A stretch of DNA of 33,847 bases, taken from a virus. Made by a program: the position numbers and the translations under genes. Location: positions 1 through 33,847 of the IMG/VR virus record IMGVR_UViG_3300025647_000134, one strand, 5' to 3'. Below, in pieces: positions 26,757-33,847 of this stretch; positions within the stretch are counted from its first letter, which is position 1; each line of letters starts with the position of its first letter. A model generated the notes under the pieces. The model saw only the letters and a list, made by a program, of their open reading frames with translations. It was not told the origin of the DNA and did no database searches.

Positions 26757-29288
26757 TTAAATTTGAAATCCATTGCTAAATCCATCACTGAACGCGCTAC
26801 CGATTACGTCTACGCCATCGAATAAATATACATCAGGATGATAATTGCGGCCTGTAATCTTAACCGTTTTGTCCTGCTGTGGATCTATTGTACTCGGTAC
26901 TATCATTTGCGCCAAATGTCTTGCTTCATTGCCGAAACTAAACTCTGTTTTTAATGCACTATTACCGGTATAAATTTCCTCGACTGGTGATGATAGCATT
27001 ATAACTGTTCTTGCATTTATCCCAGCAATAACCTGTATAACCTCAACTTTTCCATTTCGCTTTTTAAGTTGAATATAGTGATCGTCTCCATCGGTAAATT
27101 CAACCTCTTGAGATAGCGTTAACGTTAATCCATTTTGCGCTACGATATGTCCGTCGTAAGTAGCAATGCGAGAACCCTTAACAACGCTTATAGCTTCACC
27201 AGATACAACGTATATACCTTCTTCAGTGGCTGTAAACTCAACTGCTACACGATTAAGTAAATCACGCTGTCTTGCCCTATGTGCCAACCAGTAAGCTTGC
27301 TTGTAGTTGCGTATACCTTTCGATTCGATTTTATTTGGATTAATGCCGCCATCTTCAGGAATGTAAATTGTTTCGCGTATGTTAGTGTCAGGATCGATAT
27401 AGCTAAACTCAACTGAATCCTTTGCATCACTTCCAAATGTACGAGTCCATTTTTCTTGTCCAACCTTAGACCGATGAGTAAACACCATTGATGGACCAGT
27501 TGCAGGTTTATCGAAGAATAACCTTATGTCGTTACCTTCGCGGTAAACTGTGCAGAATATAGCGCTTGCAATAGTTTGACATATTTCCTGCGCGGTAGTT
27601 TTAGCGTCATCAAACGTGTAACTAAACTGACCTGCTTTAGCATCTCCGAAGTAAGCTTCAATTTCTTCCTGAACCTCTAGCAGTTTATCCATACTATCAA
27701 CGCTCATATCGAGATTTCCGACAAGTGGATCTCTCATTAACCTAATTATGGTTTGTACTGCCTGAGTGTTTGGAGTCATAACTGTATCAAATACCCCTCC
27801 ACCAAGGTACTTGTAAACCATTTCAGTTGATAGCACTTTTAGTTGTGGAGCCTTAATTGATGTGGCTTGTGCTGTAGCTTTGCGCTTTGTATGCACGGTA
27901 GTCAAATCGCCGTATTGCGGAGTTAAATCCTCAATCTGACCAAATAAATCATTGTATGTTAGCGCATCAACAACCTGTCCCTCAAAATCCAAATCAAGAT
28001 TACTTGATCTTCTAAGTCTAGTGCGAACTGATGACTGAATTGGCATTGATACAATTAAGCTCATCCCTACCTCTTCCCGTGTTTTATCGGAAAGAGTTTT
28101 TGATGCTGAGTTAATTGCCCCATATGGATTTCCATCTTCGTCAATTAACTGCCATTGCTGCTCAACTGTTGCTGAATTACTGTTTGTTGTTCCACCACCA
28201 GAGCTTTTATACATTCCCTGTCTAGCTACAATGTTTGCCACTAACCGCTTAGGCTTGATAGTGCTAATCGTTACCCAATCTGTAAATCCTGCCTCATTGA
28301 TGTTTGTAGGTGATACTTTAGCTTCTCCGCTTGGGTCCATAGCAGCATCACCAGCTAAAATCTTGTTCCATTGAATTAAATTTGCTGATACATCAAGACT
28401 TATAGATGTACTCGATACTGCCAGTACATTATATGTACCATCAAGAACAGCAGTACCTGATTTTATGTTTGTCAAAGTTACAGATTGATCAACGCTAAAT
28501 AAATCATCAAATGATGATCCTCTAGTTACATCAACTAAACTTCCCACAGAACCAGATAGCTGACAATTAACAACAACATCAATAAACTTAAGCTCATATT
28601 CATTTGGAGCTTTTAATGCTGTTCCTTCAATACTATTCGAGCGTATACCAATAAATAATGGTTCATCAATTAGTTCTCCAATAATAATTGTAGGTGATGC
28701 ATTGTTTGGGCTGGTATATGGGGCGTAGAAGTTAGCGCTTGAACCTGAAACAGTAGATAAGTTTGTATCACCGTCAAGAACTCCGCTTGTTGGAGTATCA
28801 ATAAAACCACGAGCAACATAGTAATAGCCATAATCAAACTGCTTATTACTTGAATCATAGATGCTGTATGGCTGCATTAAGTCGCTTGGTATGCTTTGCA
28901 CTGTACCACAAATATCAAATGCTCTAGCATATGGTCTAGGCTTGTTTGTGCGATTAGTTAGCGAGTTGTTAGCGCTTACAGCTTGTTGATTCTCTGCAGC
29001 TGGCGAGTCAATCTTAGGCGTAAATAAGCTTAAAATTCTTCCAGTAATATTTAGAGGGTCCAAAATCTTCATCAAACCACCGCCAGGTGATTCAATTATT
29101 GTAAACTCACCATCACATGCCATAGCATCAAAATCTTTGCTTATCTCAATACCATTTAACATACAGCGAAATGGAACACCATCACTCAGTTCACTAACAA
29201 CAAATTCCATAGGGCTAGAATATTTGTTTACTACAACATGCTTAAACTCGCCATTTTCAGCGCGAGTGTAATGATTAATTATTGCCAA
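26757..29288 (-). CDS. Tail tip / host-specificity protein, TipJ-like, TTG start
   Basis: This 843-residue protein is the usual place-holder of lambda gpJ: it follows the NlpC/P60-like gene and precedes the fibre. The N-terminal quarter has the beta-rich baseplate-hub look with Pro-rich Asn-Lys-Pro-Arg-Pro-Tyr-Ala-Arg (about 116-123). The middle contains a helical insert and the end is beta-rich. The start is TTG at 29286-29288 with AGAGGG seven bases upstream, overlapping the previous stop. It would close the tail tube and contact the host receptor. Confidence 0.75.
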   Translation of the reverse strand: MAIINHYTRAENGEFKHVVVNKYSSPMEFVVSELSDGVPFRCMLNGIEISKDFDAMACDGEFTIIESPGGGLMKILDPLNITGRILSLFTPKIDSPAAENQQAVSANNSLTNRTNKPRPYARAFDICGTVQSIPSDLMQPYSIYDSSNKQFDYGYYYVARGFIDTPTSGVLDGDTNLSTVSGSSANFYAPYTSPNNASPTIIIGELIDEPLFIGIRSNSIEGTALKAPNEYELKFIDVVVNCQLSGSVGSLVDVTRGSSFDDLFSVDQSVTLTNIKSGTAVLDGTYNVLAVSSTSISLDVSANLIQWNKILAGDAAMDPSGEAKVSPTNINEAGFTDWVTISTIKPKRLVANIVARQGMYKSSGGGTTNSNSATVEQQWQLIDEDGNPYGAINSASKTLSDKTREEVGMSLIVSMPIQSSVRTRLRRSSNLDLDFEGQVVDALTYNDLFGQIEDLTPQYGDLTTVHTKRKATAQATSIKAPQLKVLSTEMVYKYLGGGVFDTVMTPNTQAVQTIIRLMRDPLVGNLDMSVDSMDKLLEVQEEIEAYFGDAKAGQFSYTFDDAKTTAQEICQTIASAIFCTVYREGNDIRLFFDKPATGPSMVFTHRSKVGQEKWTRTFGSDAKDSVEFSYIDPDTNIRETIYIPEDGGINPNKIESKGIRNYKQAYWLAHRARQRDLLNRVAVEFTATEEGIYVVSGEAISVVKGSRIATYDGHIVAQNGLTLTLSQEVEFTDGDDHYIQLKKRNGKVEVIQVIAGINARTVIMLSSPVEEIYTGNSALKTEFSFGNEARHLAQMIVPSTIDPQQDKTVKITGRNYHPDVYLFDGVDVIGSAFSDGFSNGFQI

Positions 29289-29647
29289 AATTCTACCCTC
29301 TCAGACTTTTCTATTATTGATTTTAGCGTGTCCGTGCGTACTTGTCGCGAGAATCTATCACAGTGAGATACAATGCCGTCAAGATATACGCCAGAATGCC
29401 ACAATACACGCCTGCCACGCTTTGAGGCTATTAGCACAGCACAGTAGTCGCTAGGTATTTCAGACTGAGCTAGACCCTTGCTGTTGTCGTGAGCATTGAT
29501 AAAAGTGTCATTAATAAAGCTCGGCGATGTGCAATCAAATTGTGGCGTAGGCATTCCGACTTTTGCGCGAACAGCTTTAACGTGATCCCAACAATTGTAT
29601 GTAATGAAGTTGTACGCCTTACCTGTGTACTCAGTAAGCGGATTCAT
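29279..29647 (-). CDS. NlpC/P60-like tail peptidase-type protein
   Basis: The 122-residue protein has Tyr-Asn-Cys-Trp-Asp (Cys near 20) and Trp-His-Ser-Gly-Val-Tyr-Leu-Asp-Gly (His near 86). These match the Cys/His arrangement of compact NlpC/P60 proteins placed between tail genes, the equivalent of lambda gpK. It may cut peptidoglycan during injection or act only structurally. The start is ATG 29645-29647 in an ATGA overlap; a start nine codons upstream is rejected. Confidence 0.72.
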   Translation of the reverse strand: MNPLTEYTGKAYNFITYNCWDHVKAVRAKVGMPTPQFDCTSPSFINDTFINAHDNSKGLAQSEIPSDYCAVLIASKRGRRVLWHSGVYLDGIVSHCDRFSRQVRTDTLKSIIEKSERVEFWQ

Positions 29648-30156
29648 ATTAATAGTCCACGTATTAATGGGCACAGTGTTGGAGTTACTATTAATCCTGT
29701 GCCTCGGTTATTTATTCGTGGTGCCGATACTGTTGCCGTAAAACTTCCCTTGCCCTGATTAATGTCTTGAGCCTCATATTCAACGGGACCCCACGCAGGA
29801 TACGATAAGTCAGAAAGTAAATAAGTCCTGAATGTAAGTAGTGGTAACATCTCATTATCAAGAGGTATTCTATCAAGCTCATTATCCAGCTCATTAAATG
29901 GATCTGCAATTGTCATAGATGCTGATTGATTCATGTCAGCATTGTTTGCTGCGCCTTTCGTGCTGATGTTTGCAGGCTCAAAAGTAACCTCAACACCTGT
30001 TTCGAGAAATGCAGTTAGCGATACTTGGTCGCTAACAAAGTAATACCGCTTACTCATTAGCGGGTGATAGATTTCCCATGTACCAACCGCTATTTCGCCA
30101 TCAGGATTAGAAGCTAGCTTTTCACGGTATGCAGCTTTAACTGTTGCAGACGTCAT
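29644..30156 (-). CDS. Minor tail protein, DUF1833 type
   Basis: This is a 170-residue protein with Glu-Thr-Gly-Val-Glu-Val-Thr-Phe-Glu-Pro-Ala near residue 51 and a beta-rich body, the pattern of DUF1833, a minor tail family located between tape measure and tip genes. It overlaps both neighbours (TAATG and ATGA). It corresponds in position to lambda gpL-type tip proteins. Confidence 0.7.
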   Translation of the reverse strand: MTSATVKAAYREKLASNPDGEIAVGTWEIYHPLMSKRYYFVSDQVSLTAFLETGVEVTFEPANISTKGAANNADMNQSASMTIADPFNELDNELDRIPLDNEMLPLLTFRTYLLSDLSYPAWGPVEYEAQDINQGKGSFTATVSAPRINNRGTGLIVTPTLCPLIRGLLI

Positions 30157-30659
30157 TAGCTTGGCTCCGGCAAATCATTAATGAATAATGGCGATGTGCA
30201 GTACAAAGTATAGTAATCAATAAATGCTGGCAGACTATCCCCGTATTCACCAAACAATTCTAGTATTGAATCATTGAATGCTGAATCGTCTTGAACGCTT
30301 GTGCGCTCTGCTACGGCGGTAAACGTGATATTCCAGTAAACGCCGTTTTGAGTAGTTTCGTTAACTGAGCCTTTATCTATCTGAACATTGTGAGGCTCAA
30401 TTCCTGCACCCGTGTCATGGTTCATGGTGAAAGAGTCAGCGCCCCCGCTAATCTTCTTGAAGAACGTCCAGAATGCCAGCCTGCCCATAGGCGATACGAC
30501 TATAGCAACGTTAATCGGCACTGCGTCGTAGTAAGTATCGCGACCCTGCCTAGGTCTGCCGCCTTGAACGGCTGTCTGCCATATATTGCCGCCGCGCTTC
30601 TGCCCGTAGCCTTTGCTAACTATGGGGCGTAACGTACTAGGAAAAACAAGATCGCTCAT
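30156..30659 (-). CDS. Minor tail protein, 167 residues
   Basis: The position directly after the tape measure corresponds to lambda gpM. It is beta-rich with Phe-x-x-Thr-Leu-Arg-Pro and Phe-Trp-Thr-Phe-Phe-Lys-Lys in the first half, and an acidic C-terminus. It starts two bases after the tape measure stop. I do not recognise a specific family; a tail-tip role is inferred from order. Confidence 0.65.
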   Translation of the reverse strand: MSDLVFPSTLRPIVSKGYGQKRGGNIWQTAVQGGRPRQGRDTYYDAVPINVAIVVSPMGRLAFWTFFKKISGGADSFTMNHDTGAGIEPHNVQIDKGSVNETTQNGVYWNITFTAVAERTSVQDDSAFNDSILELFGEYGDSLPAFIDYYTLYCTSPLFINDLPEPS

Positions 30660-30660
30660 A

Positions 30661-33441
30661 TTAGAATCCTGGTTGATTTGATGAGGCTTTGCGAGCCTTG
30701 GCTATTGATGAGTCTTGCGTCAGCAATGCTGCCGATACGTACTCGTCAATGATAACGTGTAACATGCCTTCATTATCCATTTCAGTTGTAGCGTTATCTA
30801 CGCGCCCTGTAGTGTTATTAACGATTGTAACACCCGTAACGCCACCGCCACCACTTTGCCCCATTATATCCTTCATTTGTGCAGCAGTTTTAGCCATTGA
30901 GTTACCAGCGGGAACAATTATTTCAGCCTTGCCACGCTCAGCCATTTGATACGCGCCGCCAGCCGTCATGTAGCCGCCCTGCTCACGCGCTCCGCTAATT
31001 GCGGCAACGTTTGCAAGTCCAGCCGTGATGGCTAATCCTGCGGCAACCGCGCCCAATGCTGGACCAACAATAGGAATAGCGGCCATTGCAGCGAATGCAC
31101 CTGTCGCAGCTTGATAAGTATTAATGGTAGCTGTGACAATTGCAGATGCTTTGTATAAATCATTCTGTTCGCCAAGAGTGTTTTTTAAGTCGGTCGTCAT
31201 GTTGCGTTGGCCTTCGATACCATCATCGATAACCTTTGCTTTAGCGTTGGCAACCGCTATCTCAGTAGCTATTGATTCCTTTCTAGCTTCATCTTGTTTT
31301 TTTGATTCATCATCTAGTATTTTGTTTGCTATTTCAGCTCTAGATAATACAGCGTTAGTTTGAATTTCTGTTAAGCCGTCTTGGTACTCTTGCTCGCTGA
31401 GCAATCCTTGCGTGTAAAAGTCAGCTAAAGCCTGAGCCTTGTCACGCTGCTGAGTCTCAATTAATTGCTGCTCATTAAGGTTTGATTGGCGCAATGTTTC
31501 AAGATATGCGGCTGCTTCTTCCTTATCCCTTTGTAGTTTATCCGCAGCAAGCTTGCCTTTTACATCGCCTAAAGGATCTTTAAACTTAGGGTCTTCTGGT
31601 GGCTCTACTAATGACGTCAATCCAGAGTTAAACACCGCCTGCTGCTTTGTTGATAGCTCATTGAGTTTCTCAGTTAATGACTCTACCTTTGCCTGATACT
31701 CTTGCGTGCGCCTCTGCCCCTCAGCTATCTGACCAGGAAGCAGCATAAGATTGTCGGTTTCGCCAATTTTATTTATTTCTTCATTTGTTAGCGCTATCTC
31801 ATCCCTTACTCGCTTCATCTCAGTATTTATTTTGGATATTTCAACAGATCTTTGCGCCCTGTTCAGACCGCTAAATGAAGCAGCAAGAATATCAACCTCA
31901 TCAGCTAGCTTCTTGCTTTTTTCCTCCGCCGTTTCTGCGGTAGCGTAATAATAAGCGATTGCTGATGCGGCTAATACAGCGACACCAACAGGGCCACCAA
32001 CTAACGCCATGGCAGCGCTTGCTCCTCTGCTGGCTGTTGCAACAAGTCTTGAAGATAGTGCAAGGCCTTTATTCGCTGCTGCTAGTTGAGCTGATGCGGC
32101 TGTGCTAGCTCTCTTTGCTATTACTGATTCAGATATTGCAACAGTAGAGGCTTGCTTGGCTGTAGCAAGTGTTAATGATAATGACGAGGCGATCTTTTCG
32201 GCTGTTGCTAATTCTGCCGTTGCTAAGGTTGACGCTTTTTTTGCAATAGAAAGTCTATCTGTTGCACTGGTTAATACCGTGGTATTTCCTACCCTTTGAG
32301 CCTCCAACCTAGCCGACGCTACTGATGCGGTGGCAAGCTCTAACTCAGCAGCGGCTTGAGACTGAATTGCTCTAGCTGCTATTACGCTTTGTATTGACCT
32401 ATCTTTTGCTGCTATCGCCGACTGTAGTGATATTCTTTGCTGAGTTATTGCCGCGCTAGTTGATGCGAGCTGCTCAGCCGCTACCAATGCAACTGCCTTC
32501 GCCTCTGCTACTTTAGCTATTGCGTTAGCGGTAGACGCGCTTGTGCTTGATAATGTTGCCGCAGTTGCCGCGACCATTGAGCCGGTAAGTCTGCCGCCTG
32601 CAACGCCTGCAAGTAAAATGCTTGCGTTAGCGATTGAATCCAAGCTTTCGCTTAAGTAGATCGCAGAATCACCATACGATTTAGCTACTGAAACCGCAGT
32701 TTTATTAGTACCGATCCACTTTGTTAAGTTGTTATTTGCCACTTGAAGTTTCGCGGCAGACGTTGCTGTCATCTTTTGAAATTCGTTTTGAATTTCCATG
32801 GCGGCCTTAGATTGACCGCCCCAAGCTTTGTACAAAACCTCAGTCGTTAGCTTGCCATCAGCAGCCATCTGCTTTAATGAGCCACGGGCAACTCCTAAGC
32901 TATCCGCCAATGCCACCATTAATCGCGGAGCAGCTTCGTTTACCGAGTTAAATTCCTCGCCACGCAAAGCGCCAGCGCCGAAAGCTTGTGATAGCTGAAC
33001 TAAAGCACCTTCCGCTTCTGCTGTAGTCGCGCCGGATACCTGCATCGCTCGGTTAATGTTACTAACCAAGTCCCCTACAGTTTCGCCATTCTTGATAAAT
33101 TCGCCAGTTGCAGCGGTTAATCTACCGTAAAGCGTTGCGGTAGCCTCAAGGCTTGATCTTGTTTGCTGAGCGATATTAAACACGCGCTCTTGCACATCGG
33201 CTAATTGCTCGTTAACTTTTACATGGTTAACAAGCTTGTTAGTTACCGTTAGCCATGCGTCAGCGTAAGCAATAACCTGCTTAGCGCTTGCTACCGTAAC
33301 AATACTTGCTGCTGCTACCTTTAATTTGCTGACTGCTGATGTAGCTGTATTAGACGACCTTGAAAGTCGGTCTATATCGTTTGACGCTGTTCTTACGCCA
33401 GTAGAGCTAACCCTAACTATCAAGGATGCTGTGTCTGCCAT
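30661..33441 (-). CDS. Tape measure protein
   Basis: This 926-residue protein has the phage tape-measure layout. The N-terminal domain contains Gly-Ala-Leu-Arg-Gly-Glu-Glu-Phe-Asn-Ser-Val (about 155-165) and Leu-Gly-Val-x-Arg-Gly-x-Leu-Lys-x-Met. A long Ala/Ser-rich coiled region (about 285-475) follows, then a hydrophobic segment (about 475-500), more coiled coil and a Gly/Ala-rich C-terminal region ending in Gly-Gly-Tyr-Met-Thr-Ala-Gly-Gly-Ala-Tyr. It sets tail length and enters the tail tube. At about 1.5 Angstrom per residue the tail would be near 140 nm, a rough estimate. The Ala-rich part contains repeated Ala-Lys-x-Ala-Ser-Thr units. Confidence 0.9.
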   Translation of the reverse strand: MADTASLIVRVSSTGVRTASNDIDRLSRSSNTATSAVSKLKVAAASIVTVASAKQVIAYADAWLTVTNKLVNHVKVNEQLADVQERVFNIAQQTRSSLEATATLYGRLTAATGEFIKNGETVGDLVSNINRAMQVSGATTAEAEGALVQLSQAFGAGALRGEEFNSVNEAAPRLMVALADSLGVARGSLKQMAADGKLTTEVLYKAWGGQSKAAMEIQNEFQKMTATSAAKLQVANNNLTKWIGTNKTAVSVAKSYGDSAIYLSESLDSIANASILLAGVAGGRLTGSMVAATAATLSSTSASTANAIAKVAEAKAVALVAAEQLASTSAAITQQRISLQSAIAAKDRSIQSVIAARAIQSQAAAELELATASVASARLEAQRVGNTTVLTSATDRLSIAKKASTLATAELATAEKIASSLSLTLATAKQASTVAISESVIAKRASTAASAQLAAANKGLALSSRLVATASRGASAAMALVGGPVGVAVLAASAIAYYYATAETAEEKSKKLADEVDILAASFSGLNRAQRSVEISKINTEMKRVRDEIALTNEEINKIGETDNLMLLPGQIAEGQRRTQEYQAKVESLTEKLNELSTKQQAVFNSGLTSLVEPPEDPKFKDPLGDVKGKLAADKLQRDKEEAAAYLETLRQSNLNEQQLIETQQRDKAQALADFYTQGLLSEQEYQDGLTEIQTNAVLSRAEIANKILDDESKKQDEARKESIATEIAVANAKAKVIDDGIEGQRNMTTDLKNTLGEQNDLYKASAIVTATINTYQAATGAFAAMAAIPIVGPALGAVAAGLAITAGLANVAAISGAREQGGYMTAGGAYQMAERGKAEIIVPAGNSMAKTAAQMKDIMGQSGGGGVTGVTIVNNTTGRVDNATTEMDNEGMLHVIIDEYVSAALLTQDSSIAKARKASSNQPGF

Positions 33442-33804
33442 TTAAGCCTCTCTCATTTCAAATATTGCATCAATCGACATAATGATATCGACCTCGATTT
33501 GTGTTGGTTGCCAATCTACTAGCCTTGTGTAGCTTTCAACTTCCGAATACTGCAAAGGTTGTCTCGGTATTAATGTAATTGCGTCATCGCCTACAGCGCG
33601 CCCAAATCGCAATCGTTTGAAGTGTGAGTATACCGGCCACATATCATCGTGCATTGTCGGTGCGTCGCGCTCAGCTTGTTCTGGCGCATCAATAACACCC
33701 ATAGCTACCAATGCTTCGTTATGCCCTGCTGAAATGGCATCAAACTTTGTCAGCTTTTGTTTTTCTCCAAACTCCCACCGACAATAATTGAGCAGGGCGT
33801 CTAC
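33442..33804 (-). CDS. Tail assembly chaperone, frameshifted C-terminal part (gpT-like)
   Basis: This 120-codon frame has no good start codon of its own; the nearest candidate is a TTG at 33711 without a ribosome site. It is entered by -1 frameshifting from the upstream gpG-like frame at 33804-33810. It has an Asn-Tyr-Cys-Arg-Trp segment and Met-Trp-Pro-Val-Tyr then Ile-Pro-Arg-Gln-Pro-Leu-Gln-Tyr. It lies immediately before the tape measure, as lambda gpT does. The fused product would help the tape measure assemble into the tail. Confidence 0.75.
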   Translation of the reverse strand, partial: VDALLNYCRWEFGEKQKLTKFDAISAGHNEALVAMGVIDAPEQAERDAPTMHDDMWPVYSHFKRLRFGRAVGDDAITLIPRQPLQYSEVESYTRLVDWQPTQIEVDIIMSIDAIFEMREA

Positions 33805-33847
33805 TTTTTTGCATGTGCTGCTGATTGATCCTTTAATGCGTTAACAA
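33801..33847 (-). CDS. Tail assembly chaperone, gpG-like (5' part outside window)
   Basis: Only the last 14 codons are seen, ending Ala-Ala-His-Ala-Lys-Lys then TAG (33801-33803). The TAG directly follows the slippery heptamer. The frame is the zero frame of the G/GT pair typical of lambda-like tails. Confidence 0.6.
   Translation of the reverse strand, partial: VNALKDQSAAHAKK
33804..33810 (-). other. Programmed -1 ribosomal frameshift site
   Basis: The minus-strand heptamer AAAAAAG is read as A AAA AAG in the zero frame, the form used by E. coli dnaX, and is followed directly by TAG. A one-base backward slip enters the long downstream frame Val-Asp-Ala-Leu-Leu. No stem-loop was verified downstream. 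Confidence 0.78.

Noticed and set aside
29489-29758. Plus-strand frame opposite tail genes
   Set aside because: Antisense to well-supported, coupled tail genes and without a ribosome site.
1-33847. CRISPR array, insertion sequence or integrase
   Set aside because: No regularly spaced repeats, transposase or recombinase motifs were found on either strand.

Overview
The window is a stretch of a tailed double-stranded DNA phage (or prophage), GC roughly 40%. The module set is siphovirus-like: small and large terminase, DUF4055-type portal, SPP1 gp7/MuF-type head protein, scaffold, tail assembly chaperones with a frameshift, a 926-residue tape measure, TipJ-like tail tip, tail fibre and a lysis cassette. 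NinX, YbcO/DUF1364, RusA, DUF1367, RdgC, YopX and a Dam-type methylase, with sigma70-like promoters and many ATGA overlaps, suggest a gammaproteobacterial host. The host genus cannot be fixed from sequence alone. No integrase or CI-like repressor lies inside the window, so lifestyle is open. Both edges cut genes: the scaffold on the left and the first tail assembly chaperone on the right. The major capsid and head-tail joining genes are therefore outside, probably between the two ends of a circular or permuted map.

Layout. (A) 1-8035, minus strand: terminase, portal, then an accessory block (Zn-finger proteins, Dam methylase, NinX, small ORFs) bounded by its own terminator and promoters, then MuF, a 587-bp gene-free segment, and the scaffold. 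(B) 8039-14156, minus strand: early/middle genes including a MazG/PRA-PH-like protein, RdgC, a coiled-coil protein, an SSB-like protein, an inserted HNH endonuclease, a RecA/AAA-type ATPase and a ribbon-helix-helix (RHH) protein. (C) 14157-14239: a divergent control region with opposed promoters and nested inverted repeats. (D) 14240-23313, plus strand: YbcO, RusA, an HslV-like Ntn hydrolase, a second RHH regulator with its operator, a replication initiator and DnaB helicase, an ABC-ATPase/GNAT fusion with a PAPS-reductase-like PP-loop protein, and small regulators. (E) 23423-33847, minus strand: tail and lysis genes.

Most notable observations. (1) The gene-free segment holds a 135-nt RNA-like element (946-1080, minus) with a fully paired 7-bp acceptor including G3:U70 and A73, a consensus T-arm, and a 9-bp helix in the position of tmRNA P2; it looks like a miniature tmRNA. 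(2) A canonical -1 slippery heptamer followed at once by a stop codon links the two tail chaperone ORFs. (3) An HNH gene sits between a 14-bp duplication of the end of its upstream neighbour. (4) A roughly 58-residue protein family is present in three copies on both strands. (5) The replication initiator appears to start at AUU. (6) The ABC-GNAT fusion plus PP-loop pair has its own promoter and palindromic operator and may be a nucleic-acid modification cassette.

Family assignments come from motif recognition by eye; no database search or folding program was run.
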